Shown: one piece after another, positions 1-8,846 of the stretch
Numbering within the stretch: the first letter of the stretch is position 1
How the letters are laid out: every line of letters starts with the position of its first letter
NCBI RefSeq assembly: GCF_016307205.1
Contig: NZ_JAEIJD010000009.1
Span: 45,783 to 109,782 of the forward strand
Origin: Pontibaca salina
GTDB lineage: Bacteria > Pseudomonadota > Alphaproteobacteria > Rhodobacterales > Rhodobacteraceae
Direction of reading: 5' to 3'
Length of the DNA stretch: 64,000 bases
Translations under genes and position numbers: made by a program
Notes under the pieces: model-generated
Told to the model about the DNA's origin: nothing
What the model saw: only the letters and a program-made list of their open reading frames with translations
Databases searched by the model: none

Positions 1-909
1 CTGCCCCTGATGAGCGGCGACGAGCTGCCCCATGCCCCGCATATTGCGGCGACGGCAACGCCCTGGCCGGGTTCGGTGGCGGTTTATGCATCGGGGAGCG
101 ATGACAACTATACGTTGAACGGGATGATCGCGGCGCGTGCAGCGATCGGCCAGACGCAGACGCCGCTGCCCCGCGCTCGGCCGGGGCTTTGGGATTGGGG
201 TGCGCCGCTTGAGGTCAAATTATTTGGCGGCGGGCTAGAAAGCCGCAGCCGCGAGGCGGTTTTGAACGGGGCGAATCTTGCGGCCATCGGCGACGGGTCG
301 GCGGATCGGTGGGAGCTGTTCCAGTTCCAGCAGGCCGAGTTGATCGATCGTGACAGATGGTGGTTATCGGGTCGGCTGCGGGGGCAATTGGGCAGCGATG
401 CGCTGATGCCAGACATGTGGCCGGCGGGGTCGTGGTTTGTGCTTGTTGACGCGGCGGTGCGCCAGATTGCGCTGAACAGCGTGCAACGCCGGGTGGCGCA
501 GAATTTCCGCATCGGTCCGGCGCAACGTGGCTATGACGATCCGATCTATGTGCACCAAGTCGAGGCGTTCGACGGGAACGGGTTGCGGCCCTATGCGCCC
601 AGTCATTTGCGCCTTGCACCGATGCTAGGGGGCGATCTGCGCGTGTGCTGGGTGCGGCGTACGCGGATCGACGGTGATCGCTGGGACGGACTCGAGGTAC
701 CGCTTGGCGAGGGACAGGAAACCTATCTGGTGCAGGTTCGAGATGGCGGCAAAGTTCTGCGCTCGGCGACGGTGAGCGCACCGGAATGGGTCTATTCCAG
801 TGCCATGCAGGCAGAGGACGGGGCCGATGGGTCGACTTGCATCGAGGTGGCGCAGATTTCCGCGCGCTATGGGGAAGGGCCGGGTGTGATGGTCAGGGTG
901 CCGGGCTGA
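1..909 (+). CDS. Gene transfer agent host-specificity/tail tip protein, C-terminal part (5' end outside window)
   Basis: This is the last ~300 residues of a large tail protein. The reading frame is open to the first base of the window, so the gene starts upstream and the ATG at base 10 is internal. The sequence (for example LWDWGAPLEVKLFGGGLESR, RLRGQLGSD and RRVAQNFRIGPAQRGYDDP) resembles the C-terminal portion of the host-specificity protein that ends the RcGTA-type structural cluster of Rhodobacterales (gp15-like, tail fibre/baseplate hub). In GTA particles it would sit at the tail tip and contact the recipient cell. The next gene overlaps its stop codon by one base, suggesting translational coupling. 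The family call is by recollection of GTA sequences; a related prophage tail gene is the alternative. Confidence 0.75.
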   Translation: MPLMSGDELPHAPHIAATATPWPGSVAVYASGSDDNYTLNGMIAARAAIGQTQTPLPRARPGLWDWGAPLEVKLFGGGLESRSREAVLNGANLAAIGDGSADRWELFQFQQAELIDRDRWWLSGRLRGQLGSDALMPDMWPAGSWFVLVDAAVRQIALNSVQRRVAQNFRIGPAQRGYDDPIYVHQVEAFDGNGLRPYAPSHLRLAPMLGGDLRVCWVRRTRIDGDRWDGLEVPLGEGQETYLVQVRDGGKVLRSATVSAPEWVYSSAMQAEDGADGSTCIEVAQISARYGEGPGVMVRVPG

Positions 910-1214
910 TGCGGCCAATTCTACATGGCGATGTCAGTAGCGCCGCGCGGGCGTTGCTGGTGCTGCCGCCACAAGCGCGCGACGCGGTCTGTCGACAGAT
1001 GATTCGGCAGGCTCAGCAGGCCGACCACCATGTCCGCGAGAACGGGCGCGTGCATCCGATCTGGGGCAATGGCTCGCTCATGGCGGCGGCGCGCAACTGG
1101 CCGCTGGCGGATGAGCCGGGATTCGATGATGTGGATTACTGCCATTGTTTCAAATTGGTGTTGCGTGCGCTGATCGACCACCATTGCGGCACCGGGAATG
1201 GCCGTAACAGGTGA
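909..1214 (+). CDS. Small conserved protein coupled to the GTA tail gene
   Basis: A 101-residue protein beginning MRPILHGDVSSAARALL. The ATG shares its A with the TGA of the GTA tail gene, which is why this start is preferred over an upstream in-frame GTG-type start inside that gene. It has an Ala/Arg-rich helical N-terminus, an HPIWGNGSL segment and a C-terminal helix (FKLVLRALIDHH). I recall similar short proteins after the GTA tail gene in Rhodobacteraceae (annotated DUF7742 in some genomes, unverified). No catalytic motif, signal peptide or membrane segment is visible. The position suggests co-expression with the GTA, but the function is unknown. Confidence 0.65.
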   Translation: MRPILHGDVSSAARALLVLPPQARDAVCRQMIRQAQQADHHVRENGRVHPIWGNGSLMAAARNWPLADEPGFDDVDYCHCFKLVLRALIDHHCGTGNGRNR

Positions 1215-1312
1215 CTTGCATTTGATGCGCAGGCCTATGATCGCTCGTCGGTTTGCGATTGGCGTTTCCTGCGTTACTTAGCTATTATGGGCGCAACGAA
1301 AGAGAGGTTGCC

Positions 1313-2122
1313 ATGGCTGAGATACGCAGGAACATTTCTCCGGTCGATCCCGTCTGGGACCGGATCCGGGACGAGGCACAGGAGGCCATCCGTAAGGAGC
1401 CGCTGATGGGCGGGCTGATTCATGCCTGTATCCTGCACCACAAGACGCTGGAAAAGGCTTTGTCCTACCGCTTTGCGGCAAAACTATATTCCAACGAGAT
1501 GTCGATGGTGGTTTTGCGCGAAATCGCGGACGAAGCCTTTGCCGAGAATCCCGAACTGATCGAGGCCGCCCGTGCCGATTTGGTGGCAGTCTACGAGCGC
1601 GACCCGGCCTGTCATCGGCTGTTGCAGCCGGTCCTTTACTTCAAGGGATATCAGGCGGTTCAGGCCTATCGCATCGGCAATTGGCTGTGGACGCAGGGTA
1701 AGCGCGATCTGGCCTATTTCATTCAGATGCGGGTGTCGGAGATTTTTGGTGTCGACATCCATCCAAACGCGCGAATCGGCAAGGGCATCATGATCGACCA
1801 TGCCCATTCCATCGTGATCGGCGAAACCGCCGTGGTGGGCGACAACGTATCGATGCTGCATTCGGTCACGCTGGGCGGGACCGGCAAGGAAAAGGAAGAC
1901 CGCCATCCCAAGATCGCCAACGGCGTGCTGATCGGTGCCGGGGCCAAGGTCTTGGGCAATATCCCAATCGGCGAATGTAGCCGCATCGCGGCCGGATCGG
2001 TGGTGCTGCAAGAGGTGCCCGCGTTCACGACAGTGGCGGGCGTTCCAGCCCGGATCGTCGGGAAATCGGGCTGCGGTCAGCCGTCGGTCAGCATGAACCA
2101 ATTGTTTCCCGATTACGACTGA
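1313..2122 (+). CDS. cysE: Serine O-acetyltransferase
   Basis: Transfers acetyl from acetyl-CoA to L-serine, giving O-acetylserine, the committed step of cysteine synthesis in the cytoplasm. The 269-residue length fits the family. Residues 1-140 are the helical CysE N-domain; from about 145 a left-handed beta-helix runs through DIHPNARIGKGIMIDHAHS and MLHSVTLGGTGKEKEDRHPK. Asp148 and His163 keep the spacing of the catalytic Asp/His pair of E. coli CysE (143/158). The ATG at 1313 is chosen because an AGAGAGG ribosome-binding site lies 5 bases before it, while an earlier in-frame start at 1253 lacks one. The C-terminus ends NQLFPDYD, compatible with the tail that docks into CysK. Paralogous hexapeptide acyltransferases are unlikely given the N-domain. 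Confidence 0.95.
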   Translation: MAEIRRNISPVDPVWDRIRDEAQEAIRKEPLMGGLIHACILHHKTLEKALSYRFAAKLYSNEMSMVVLREIADEAFAENPELIEAARADLVAVYERDPACHRLLQPVLYFKGYQAVQAYRIGNWLWTQGKRDLAYFIQMRVSEIFGVDIHPNARIGKGIMIDHAHSIVIGETAVVGDNVSMLHSVTLGGTGKEKEDRHPKIANGVLIGAGAKVLGNIPIGECSRIAAGSVVLQEVPAFTTVAGVPARIVGKSGCGQPSVSMNQLFPDYD

Positions 2123-2130
2123 TGTGAGCC

Positions 2131-2163
2131 TGATCAGCGGCGCAATCGATGCGCCGCTGATCA
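2131..2163. terminator. Perfect inverted repeat between convergent cysE and pdhC
   Basis: TGATCAGCGGCGCA and its exact complement flank a 5-base loop (ATCGA), 8 bases after the cysE stop and about 50 bases beyond the pdhC stop on the other strand. There is no long T run on either side, so it would work as a bidirectional stem-loop terminator or mRNA 3'-end stabiliser rather than a classical intrinsic terminator. The role is inferred from position. Confidence 0.55.
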
Positions 2164-2212
2164 GATCATATTGCGTGAAAACGGGTTCATCCGGTGCTCA
2201 AACAGCCCAGTT

Positions 2213-3505
2213 TCAGACCAGCATGGTCATCGGGTTTTCGAGATTGTCGACGATTGCCTGCAACAGTTCCGCACCCAGAGCCCCGTCAATCACACGGTGA
2301 TCCACTGACAAGGTGACAGACATGATCGTGGCGACCGTCAGTTCGCCATCATCACCCACCACAGGTTTCTTCACCCCCGCGCCGACCGCCAGGATCGCAC
2401 CGTGGGGCGGGTTGATGACGGCGTCGAAATTGTCGATCCCGAACATGCCCAGATTGGAGATCGCAAAACTGCCGCCCTGATATTCCTGTGGGGCAAGTTT
2501 GCGCTCGCGCGCGCGGCCAGCAAGATCTTTCATCTCGGCGGAAAGCGCGGACAGAGATTTTGCTTCTGCATCGCGCAACACCGGCGTGAACAGACCGCCT
2601 TCGATGGCGACAGCGACAGCCACATCCGAGGGTTTCAATTTCAGAATTCGATCGCCCGCCCAGACCGCGTTGGCCGTGGGCACCTGTTGCAGCGCCAAGG
2701 CACAGGCCTTGATGATGAAATCATTGACCGAAAGCTTGACGCCCCGACTGTCGAGTTGCGCATTCAACGTGCTGCGGAATTTCAACAGAGCGTCGAGACG
2801 GATATCGCGCCGCAGATAGAAATGCGGGATCGATTGCTTGGCTTCGGTCAGGCGCGAAGCGATGGTCTTGCGCATGCCATCCAGTTGGATTTCTTCGTAA
2901 TCCCGGTCGGCATAGATTTTCGCCACTGCCTCGGCTGACGGGCCGGCAGCCACGGCTGCGGCCATCGGTGTGGGGGTCGCTTCGCTGCGCGCCGCGTCCT
3001 GCGGGCGGGCGGATTCGACATCGGCCTTGACGATACGACCGCGCGGGCCAGACCCAGAGATTTGTGACAGATCCAGCCCCTTGTTGGCGGCGATCCGGCG
3101 GGCGAGCGGCGAGGCAAAGATACGTTCGCCATTGGCTGTTTGCGGTGCAGACGCTGCGGGCTGCGCCGTGTCCTTTGCCGGGGCCGCCTTGTCGCCCGCC
3201 GCAGCCGCCGGGGCGGCTTCTGGCGTGGTTTGCGCCCGGGTCGCAATGTCATCGACGCTTTCGTCTTCGGCCAGCAGCACCGCGATCGGGCTGTTGACTT
3301 TGACACCCTCGGTGCCCTCGCCAATCAGCAGCTTGCCGATCGTTCCCTCATCCACCGCCTCGAATTCCATCGTCGCCTTGTCGGTTTCGATCTCGGCCAG
3401 AAGATCGCCCGCCGCAACGGTATCCCCTTCCTTGACCAGCCATTTGGCAAGCGTGCCTTCCTCCATCGTCGGCGAGAGGGCGGGCATCAAAATTTCCGTG
3501 GGCAT
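2213..3505 (-). CDS. pdhC: Pyruvate dehydrogenase complex E2, dihydrolipoamide acetyltransferase
   Basis: Moves the acetyl group from lipoamide to CoA, making acetyl-CoA in the core of the pyruvate dehydrogenase complex. The 430 residues show an N-terminal lipoyl domain (1-80, [10 protein letters not shown] with lipoylated Lys43), an Ala/Pro-rich linker, a peripheral subunit-binding domain (about 130-164, [10 protein letters not shown]...[14 protein letters not shown]) and a catalytic domain ending in [10 protein letters not shown], with the HxxxD active-site motif at His403/Asp407. It is the last gene of pdhA-pdhB-pdhC, starting 12 bases after pdhB, with an AGGAAGG-type ribosome-binding site just before its ATG. 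A single lipoyl domain is normal for alphaproteobacteria, where E1-beta carries another. Confidence 0.96.
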   Translation of the reverse strand: MPTEILMPALSPTMEEGTLAKWLVKEGDTVAAGDLLAEIETDKATMEFEAVDEGTIGKLLIGEGTEGVKVNSPIAVLLAEDESVDDIATRAQTTPEAAPAAAAGDKAAPAKDTAQPAASAPQTANGERIFASPLARRIAANKGLDLSQISGSGPRGRIVKADVESARPQDAARSEATPTPMAAAVAAGPSAEAVAKIYADRDYEEIQLDGMRKTIASRLTEAKQSIPHFYLRRDIRLDALLKFRSTLNAQLDSRGVKLSVNDFIIKACALALQQVPTANAVWAGDRILKLKPSDVAVAVAIEGGLFTPVLRDAEAKSLSALSAEMKDLAGRARERKLAPQEYQGGSFAISNLGMFGIDNFDAVINPPHGAILAVGAGVKKPVVGDDGELTVATIMSVTLSVDHRVIDGALGAELLQAIVDNLENPMTMLV

Positions 3506-3517
3506 GGCCCTTCCTCC

Positions 3518-4882
3518 TTATTTATAGGTAACTTTGCGCACCGCTTCGAGCACTTCCTCGGTGCTGGTCAGCGCGTATTTTTCAAGATTGGCGGCATAGG
3601 GCAGCGGCACGTCCTTGCCGGTGCAATTGATTACCGGAGCGTCGAGCCAGTCGAAGGCCTCCTGCATCAGGACCGAGCTGATATAGCTGCCGACCGAGCC
3701 TTGCGGCCAGCCTTCCTCGACGGTGACGCAGCGGTTGGTCTTTTGAACCGATTTGATGATCGTCGCGGTGTCCATCGGGCGCAATGTGCGCAGGTCGATT
3801 ACTTCGGCATCGATCCCGTCTTTCGCAAGGATTTCCGCCGCTTCCAGTGCATAGCTCATGCCGATACCAAAGCTGACGATGGTCACGTCTTCGCCCTCGC
3901 GCCAAATCCGGGCCTTGCCGAAAGGCACCGTGTAATCGTCGATATCGGGGACATCGAAACTGCGCCCATAAAGAATTTCGTTCTCTAAGAAGATCACCGG
4001 GTTGTCATCGCGGATCGCGGTCTTCAGCAAGCCTTTGGCATCGCTGGCGGAATAGGGCATCACCACTTTCAGACCCGGAATCTGCATGAACCACGCGGCG
4101 AAGTCCTGACTGTGCTGCGCCGCAACCCGCGCGGCGGCGCCGTTGGGGCCGCGAAAGACCATTGGCGCGCCCATTTGGCCACCAGACATATACAATGTCT
4201 TGGCCGCCGAGTTCACGATCTGATCCATCGCCTGCATGGCAAAGTTGAAGGTCATGAACTCGACAATGGGGCGCAGCCCGCCAAAGGCCGCACCCACGGC
4301 GAGACCGGTAAAGCCGTGTTCGGTGATCGGCGTATCGATCACCCGCCGCGCGCTGAATTCATCTAGCAACCCCTGAGAGATCTTGTAGGCGCCCTGATAT
4401 TCCGCGACTTCTTCGCCCATCAGGAACACATCTTCGTCGCGCCGCATTTCCTCGGCCATGGCGTCGCGCAACGCCTCGCGGACGGTCTGCTGCTTCAGCT
4501 TGGTGCCTTCGGGCCAGTCCGGGCTGGTATCGGGTTCGGGGGCCGCGGCGGCGGGGCTGGCGGCGGTTGCTTTGGGGGCAGATTCCGGCGTTTTGGTCTG
4601 CGCCGTTTCGACGGCCTGCGCCGCATCGTCGACGCTTTCACCGTCTTCGACCATGACCGCGATCGGGGTGTTCACCTTGACCCCTTCGCTGCCCTCATTC
4701 ACCAGAATACGGCCGACGATGCCTTCGTCTACCGCTTCGAATTCCATCGTGGCCTTGTCAGTCTCGATTTCGGCCAGAATATCGCCTGCCGAGACGGTGT
4801 CGCCTTCTTTCACCAGCCATTTGGATAAAGTGCCTTCTTCCATGGTCGGCGATAGGGCGGGCATGAGAATTTCAGTTGCCAT
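3518..4882 (-). CDS. pdhB: Pyruvate dehydrogenase E1 component beta subunit with N-terminal lipoyl domain
   Basis: With PdhA this forms the thiamine-diphosphate enzyme that decarboxylates pyruvate and reductively acetylates lipoamide. At 454 residues it is about 120 longer than a plain E1-beta because residues 1-80 are a complete lipoyl domain ([10 protein letters not shown], Lys43) nearly identical to that of PdhC, followed by an Ala/Pro-rich linker to about 120. The catalytic part contains [38 protein letters not shown] and the C-terminal [14 protein letters not shown] segment. This fusion is a known alphaproteobacterial trait. The gene lies between pdhA (14 bases) and pdhC (12 bases), so the three are surely one transcript. 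Confidence 0.96.
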   Translation of the reverse strand: MATEILMPALSPTMEEGTLSKWLVKEGDTVSAGDILAEIETDKATMEFEAVDEGIVGRILVNEGSEGVKVNTPIAVMVEDGESVDDAAQAVETAQTKTPESAPKATAASPAAAAPEPDTSPDWPEGTKLKQQTVREALRDAMAEEMRRDEDVFLMGEEVAEYQGAYKISQGLLDEFSARRVIDTPITEHGFTGLAVGAAFGGLRPIVEFMTFNFAMQAMDQIVNSAAKTLYMSGGQMGAPMVFRGPNGAAARVAAQHSQDFAAWFMQIPGLKVVMPYSASDAKGLLKTAIRDDNPVIFLENEILYGRSFDVPDIDDYTVPFGKARIWREGEDVTIVSFGIGMSYALEAAEILAKDGIDAEVIDLRTLRPMDTATIIKSVQKTNRCVTVEEGWPQGSVGSYISSVLMQEAFDWLDAPVINCTGKDVPLPYAANLEKYALTSTEEVLEAVRKVTYK

Positions 4883-4896
4883 TGATCTGTTTCCCT

Positions 4897-5919
4897 TCAG
4901 GCGTTCTGCGGTGCCGCTTCGGCATAGATATCGGTCCAGAGTTCCTCCAGCGCCGGTTCGGGGCTGTCCTTGGAGAATTCGGCAGCGTCATTGACCACCT
5001 GTTTGATTTCCTTGTCGATGGCTTTCAGATCCTCTTCGCTGGCGTGTTTGCCCTCCAGCAACAGGGTGCGCACATGTTCGATGGGGTCGCGTTCCTCGCG
5101 GATTTTCTGGACCTCTTCACGGGTTCGATATTTCGCCGGGTCCGACATCGAATGCCCCCGATAGCGATAGGTCATGATCTCAAGAACATATGGTCCCTTG
5201 CCCGAGCGGCAGTGCGCCACGGCTTTTTCCCCGGCCTCTTTCACGGCCAGAACATCCATGCCGTCAACTTGCTCGCCGGGGATGCCAAAGGGTTTGCCGC
5301 GGGTATAAAGCTCGGGTGTCGAGGTCGAGCGGCTTTGTGACGTGCCCATCGCGTACTGGTTGTTCTCGATCACGAACACCACCGGCAGTTGCCACAGCGA
5401 CGCCATGTTGAAAGTCTCGAAAACCTGACCCTGGTTGCTGGCACCATCGCCGAAATAGGTGAAGGTAACCCGCCCGTTTTCCTTGTAGCGGTCGGCAAAG
5501 GCCAGCCCGGCGCCGATCGGCACCTGCGCGCCGACGATGCCATGCCCGCCATAGAAGTGCTTTTCACGGCTGAACATGTGCATCGAGCCGCCCTTACCCT
5601 TGGAGTAGCCCCCCTCGCGCCCGGTCAGTTCGGCCATGACGCCGTTCGGATCCATGCCGCTGGCCAGCATATGCCCGTGATCGCGGTAAGAGGTAATCCG
5701 CTTGTCACCCTCTTCAGCAGCGGCTTCTAGCCCCACGACCACGGCTTCCTGACCGATATAAAGGTGACAGAACCCGCCAATCAGGCCCATGCCATAAAGC
5801 TGGCCGGCTTTTTCTTCGAATCGGCGGATCAACAACATCTCGCGGTAGTATTTTTTCAGCTCATCCGCAGCAATATTGGGTTTTATATTGGGTTTTTTGG
5901 TGTTTTTCCGGGCGGCCAT
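4897..5919 (-). CDS. pdhA: Pyruvate dehydrogenase E1 component alpha subunit
   Basis: Carries the main thiamine-diphosphate site of pyruvate dehydrogenase. The 340-residue protein has the ThDP motif starting GDGASNQGQ (Gly157-Asp158-Gly159, Asn162) and ending ENNQYAM near residue 190, the HLYIGQEAV segment, and the regulatory-loop region [10 protein letters not shown]. The first 15 residues are Lys/Asn/Pro rich. It is the first gene of the pdh operon. The leader between it and ftsB is AT-rich and contains an 18-bp perfect palindrome, so the operon probably has its own regulated promoter rather than relying on read-through from ftsB. Confidence 0.96.
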   Translation of the reverse strand: MAARKNTKKPNIKPNIAADELKKYYREMLLIRRFEEKAGQLYGMGLIGGFCHLYIGQEAVVVGLEAAAEEGDKRITSYRDHGHMLASGMDPNGVMAELTGREGGYSKGKGGSMHMFSREKHFYGGHGIVGAQVPIGAGLAFADRYKENGRVTFTYFGDGASNQGQVFETFNMASLWQLPVVFVIENNQYAMGTSQSRSTSTPELYTRGKPFGIPGEQVDGMDVLAVKEAGEKAVAHCRSGKGPYVLEIMTYRYRGHSMSDPAKYRTREEVQKIREERDPIEHVRTLLLEGKHASEEDLKAIDKEIKQVVNDAAEFSKDSPEPALEELWTDIYAEAAPQNA

Positions 5920-5945
5920 ATAATGATCATCTCCCTCGATGAAGG

Positions 5946-5963
5946 TAGTTTAACGTTAAACTA
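5946..5963. promoter_or_regulatory. 18-bp perfect palindrome upstream of pdhA (candidate operator)
   Basis: TAGTTTAACGTTAAACTA is an exact 9+9 dyad ending 27 bases before the pdhA start codon, inside an AT-rich leader that also has a TATATA stretch and, on the pdh strand, a TTGAAG at 5991-5986. A dyad of this length next to a promoter is typical of a dimeric repressor or activator site. The regulator is not in the window and was not identified. Confidence 0.5.
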
Positions 5964-6040
5964 TCAGATATATAAAAAATTGCAGCTTCAAAAGTATAAT
6001 GACTCGGAGCGTCTCCGGCGTCCAGAGGGGCCACGCCATC

Positions 6041-6340
6041 TCAGCGGATTACCAATTCATCCGCGCGTAACAAACCGAGAACCGAGCGGGCCTGCTGATC
6101 AAGCAGATCAAGGTCCAGATAGTTGTCGGACAACCGGCGTGTGAGATTTTCCATGACCGCGATTTGGGTTTCCATCTGCTCAAGCTTCGCGCGCAGGGTT
6201 TCGGCTTCGGCTGAGATTTCGACCCGACGAAACAGGCCATAATCGCCCTGCACGGCGGCAAAGGTAAAATAGGCGCACAAAAGGAACGCGATGGCGAAAT
6301 AAATCAGGGCGCCAAAACCGGGTCTGCTGGATCGGATCAA
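6041..6340 (-). CDS. ftsB: FtsB/DivIC-type septum formation initiator
   Basis: A 99-residue bitopic membrane protein: short cytoplasmic end (MIRSSRPGFG), one transmembrane helix (ALIYFAIAFLLCAYFTFAAV) and a periplasmic coiled coil (AETLRAKLEQMETQIAVMENLTRRL). This is the layout of FtsB, which joins FtsL and FtsQ in the divisome. The start is taken as TTG at 6340 because typical relatives begin a few residues before the membrane helix; the frame is open for another 35 codons upstream, but that stretch (RSHKGFTRPIDC...) does not look like the family. It lies upstream of pdhA on the same strand, as commonly seen in Rhodobacteraceae. Confidence 0.85.
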   Translation of the reverse strand: MIRSSRPGFGALIYFAIAFLLCAYFTFAAVQGDYGLFRRVEISAEAETLRAKLEQMETQIAVMENLTRRLSDNYLDLDLLDQQARSVLGLLRADELVIR

Positions 6341-6506
6341 AACTGCTTGCCTTGCTGGGCACCCTGTGCGGGCGTCTGTTGGCCGAATTATCGCACAATC
6401 AATCGGCCTTGTGAATCCCTTGTGAGATCGGACGCGACGAATCAATATCCCGCCCGACTGGAAAAGGCCTGCGGTGCTGTTATCCTGTTATCGAGGAGGA
6501 ATTGTC

Positions 6507-8126
6507 ATGCCCCCGAGCCCCCCAAACGACGATCTTGGTACTCATCACGTCAGCAACCAGCCGATGCCGCAACTGTCCCGCGATCTCTGGGCCAACGATA
6601 TTGCGTTGCGCGGGGCGATCGCGCGCAATGGCGGTCGCGCCGATGATCTGGCTGCGGCCGGTGCGGTCTATGGCAGTGCGGAGATGCGGCAGGCTGCACA
6701 GGAGGCCCGCCGCGATCCGCCCCGGCTGATCGCCTTTGACCGAACTGGGCGGCGTCGCGACGAGGTGGCCTATAATCAAGGCTATCACCATTGCCTGAGG
6801 GTCGGCGCACAGCAAGGTTATGCAAGTGTCGCCTGGGATGGCCGGCCCGGTGGTCACGTGACCCACGCCGCACAGGTCTATATGTTGTCGCAGGTTGAAC
6901 CGGGCACCTGCTGCCCGCTGACCATGACCTATGCGGCGGTGCCCGCGCTGAGGGCCGATGCGAACCTTGCTGCGCTCTGGCAGCCGCGTCTGACGGCGCC
7001 GGATTACGACCCGTCCCTATGCCCAGTCGATCAGAAACACGCCGCAACGATGGGCATGGCGATGACCGAAAAACAGGGCGGTTCAGATGTGCGGGCGAAC
7101 ACGACACGGGCACGGCGCGATGGTGATATCTACCGCCTGACCGGGCATAAGTGGTTTTGCTCGGCGCCAATGTCGGATGGGTTCCTGACGCTGGCCTATA
7201 CCGACGAGGGGCTGACCTGTTTTCTTGTGCCGCGCTGGCTGGACGGGACACGCAACACGATCCGCTTGCGACGGCTCAAGGACAAGCTGGGCAACCGCGC
7301 CAATGCCAGCGCCGAGATCGAATATATCGATGCGCTGGCCCATCGGCTCGGCGATGAAGGGGCAGGGGTGCGCACCATCATCGAAATGGTGCATCACACG
7401 CGGCTCGACACCGCCATCGCCCCTGCCGGCCTGATGCGCGCGGCGCTGAGCGAGGCGCATTGGTGGGTCAACGGGCGCAAAGCCTTCCAGCGCCGCCTGA
7501 TCGACCAACCGCTGATGCGCACGGTTCTGGCCGATCTGGCACTTGACTGGGAAGGGGCGCTGGCCGCTGGCCTTGCCATGGCGCGCGCTTTTGACGGGCC
7601 GGGGGCCGAGAACCGCGCGCTGGCGCGGATCGGGGTGGCGTTGGTCAAATTTCTCAATAACAAGCGCTGCGTGCCGGTGGTGGCCGAAGCAATGGAGGTG
7701 CTGGGCGGCATGGGCTATATTGAGGAGACGCCGATGCCCATGCTCTACCGGGAGGCACCGCTAAATGGGATCTGGGAAGGCTCGGGCAACGTTATATGTC
7801 TTGATATCCTGCGCACGCTGGCGCGCGAGCCGCTGGCGGGCGCGGTATTAAACCATGCGCTTGATGCCGCGCGGGGCGCAAATCGGCACTATGACAGGGC
7901 GCTGGAAAATCATCGCGCGCGCTGGCCCGACCTCGCGGGTGAGAGCGAAGCGCGCTGGTTTGCCGAAAGCCTTGGCACTTTGTTGACAATGGCGACGCTG
8001 ATCGAAACTGCCCCTAATGCGATTTCAGACGGCTATGCCGCGACGCGATTGAGTGGCGCTCGCGGGCTGGTGCCGGGCAGCGTAACCGGGCTGGATACCG
8101 ATGCAATTCTGTCGCGGCTTGGCTGA
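6507..8126 (+). CDS. aidB: AidB-type acyl-CoA dehydrogenase-fold protein
   Basis: A 539-residue flavoprotein, close to the 541 of E. coli AidB. The N-terminus HHVSNQPMPQLSRDLWANDIALR matches the AidB hallmark THxVxNQP, which ordinary acyl-CoA dehydrogenases lack. The FAD-binding core includes MAMTEKQGGSDVRANTT, HKWFCSAPMSDGFL and the C-terminal EAMEVLGGMGYIEETPMPMLYREAPLNGIWEGSGN. AidB belongs to the adaptive response to alkylation damage and binds DNA; its enzymatic substrate is unsettled. The ATG at 6507 has a GAGGAGGA ribosome-binding site 6 bases upstream. No ada or alkB gene is next to it here, so the link to alkylation stress rests on family alone. Confidence 0.88.
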   Translation: MPPSPPNDDLGTHHVSNQPMPQLSRDLWANDIALRGAIARNGGRADDLAAAGAVYGSAEMRQAAQEARRDPPRLIAFDRTGRRRDEVAYNQGYHHCLRVGAQQGYASVAWDGRPGGHVTHAAQVYMLSQVEPGTCCPLTMTYAAVPALRADANLAALWQPRLTAPDYDPSLCPVDQKHAATMGMAMTEKQGGSDVRANTTRARRDGDIYRLTGHKWFCSAPMSDGFLTLAYTDEGLTCFLVPRWLDGTRNTIRLRRLKDKLGNRANASAEIEYIDALAHRLGDEGAGVRTIIEMVHHTRLDTAIAPAGLMRAALSEAHWWVNGRKAFQRRLIDQPLMRTVLADLALDWEGALAAGLAMARAFDGPGAENRALARIGVALVKFLNNKRCVPVVAEAMEVLGGMGYIEETPMPMLYREAPLNGIWEGSGNVICLDILRTLAREPLAGAVLNHALDAARGANRHYDRALENHRARWPDLAGESEARWFAESLGTLLTMATLIETAPNAISDGYAATRLSGARGLVPGSVTGLDTDAILSRLG

Positions 8127-8221
8127 GCGCAGGAATCCTGCTTGCGGCCTTGTCACAGATCGGCACCGCCTTATGTCAGGTCGAGAAGCTACATAGCTGT
8201 TGACGAAAAGGAGCACCGATC

Positions 8222-8707
8222 ATGGATGAGAACAAGGAAAGCCTGTCCAACCTGCAAACCGCTCTGTCGATGGAATTGTCGGCGGTGACCCAATATCTGC
8301 TGCATGCGCATGTGCTGGATGACTGGGGTCTTGACCGTCTGGCAGACAAGATGCGTGAGGAAATGCACGAGGAGCTGGGCCATGCCGGACGGTTTATCGA
8401 CCGCATGCTCTATCTGGGTGGCGAGCCGGTCATGGAGCCGCAGAAGAACCCGCGCCCGGCGAAAAGCCTGCAGGAAATGTTCGAAGCCGATCGCCAGGAC
8501 GAAAAGGATTCGATCGCTTTCTACACCAAGGCCGCGCGCAGCGCCTCGGATAGCGATGACATTGGCAGCCGCGCTTTGTTCGAAGAAATTCTGCTGGATG
8601 AAGAGGGCCATTGGGATTGGCTGGATCAGCAACTCCGGCTGTTGGACCGCATGGGCGAACCGGCCTTCACAGCCAAATATATGAGCGTGGGCGGGGATGA
8701 CGACTAA
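8222..8707 (+). CDS. Bacterioferritin-like protein lacking the haem-ligand methionine
   Basis: A 161-residue four-helix ferritin-like protein. Aligned without gaps to E. coli Bfr over the first 60 residues, it keeps all six ferroxidase ligands at the same numbers: Glu18, Glu51, His54, Glu94, Glu127 and His130 (motifs MELSAVTQYLLHA, EELGHA, LLDEEGHWDWL). Position 52, the Met that coordinates haem in Bfr, is Leu here. It should therefore oxidise and perhaps store iron without inter-subunit haem, or belong to a Bfr-related DNA-protection or rubrerythrin-like branch. AAGGAG lies 9 bases before the ATG. It stands alone between aidB and an MscS gene, consistent with a stress role. Confidence 0.85.
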   Translation: MDENKESLSNLQTALSMELSAVTQYLLHAHVLDDWGLDRLADKMREEMHEELGHAGRFIDRMLYLGGEPVMEPQKNPRPAKSLQEMFEADRQDEKDSIAFYTKAARSASDSDDIGSRALFEEILLDEEGHWDWLDQQLRLLDRMGEPAFTAKYMSVGGDDD

Positions 8708-8846
8708 ACTTGCGCGTGGGGTGCATGCAATCGATGTGCCTGCGGGTTCGGGGCCAAGATAACAGGCTTGGCCCGAGCCCTGAAAACTCGAAGGCGCGCG
8801 TTCAGCATCATACGAGACGGTGACATGACCAACGCGGGAACCGATC

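Noticed and set aside
5946..5963. CtrA site in the pdhA palindrome (TTAACGTTAA)
   Set aside because: The two TTAA cores are 2 bases apart, not the 7 required for a CtrA box; kept as an unidentified dyad.
8129..8141. GCAGGAATCCTGC inverted repeat after aidB
   Set aside because: Arms of six bases with a one-base centre cannot form a terminator hairpin; no T run.
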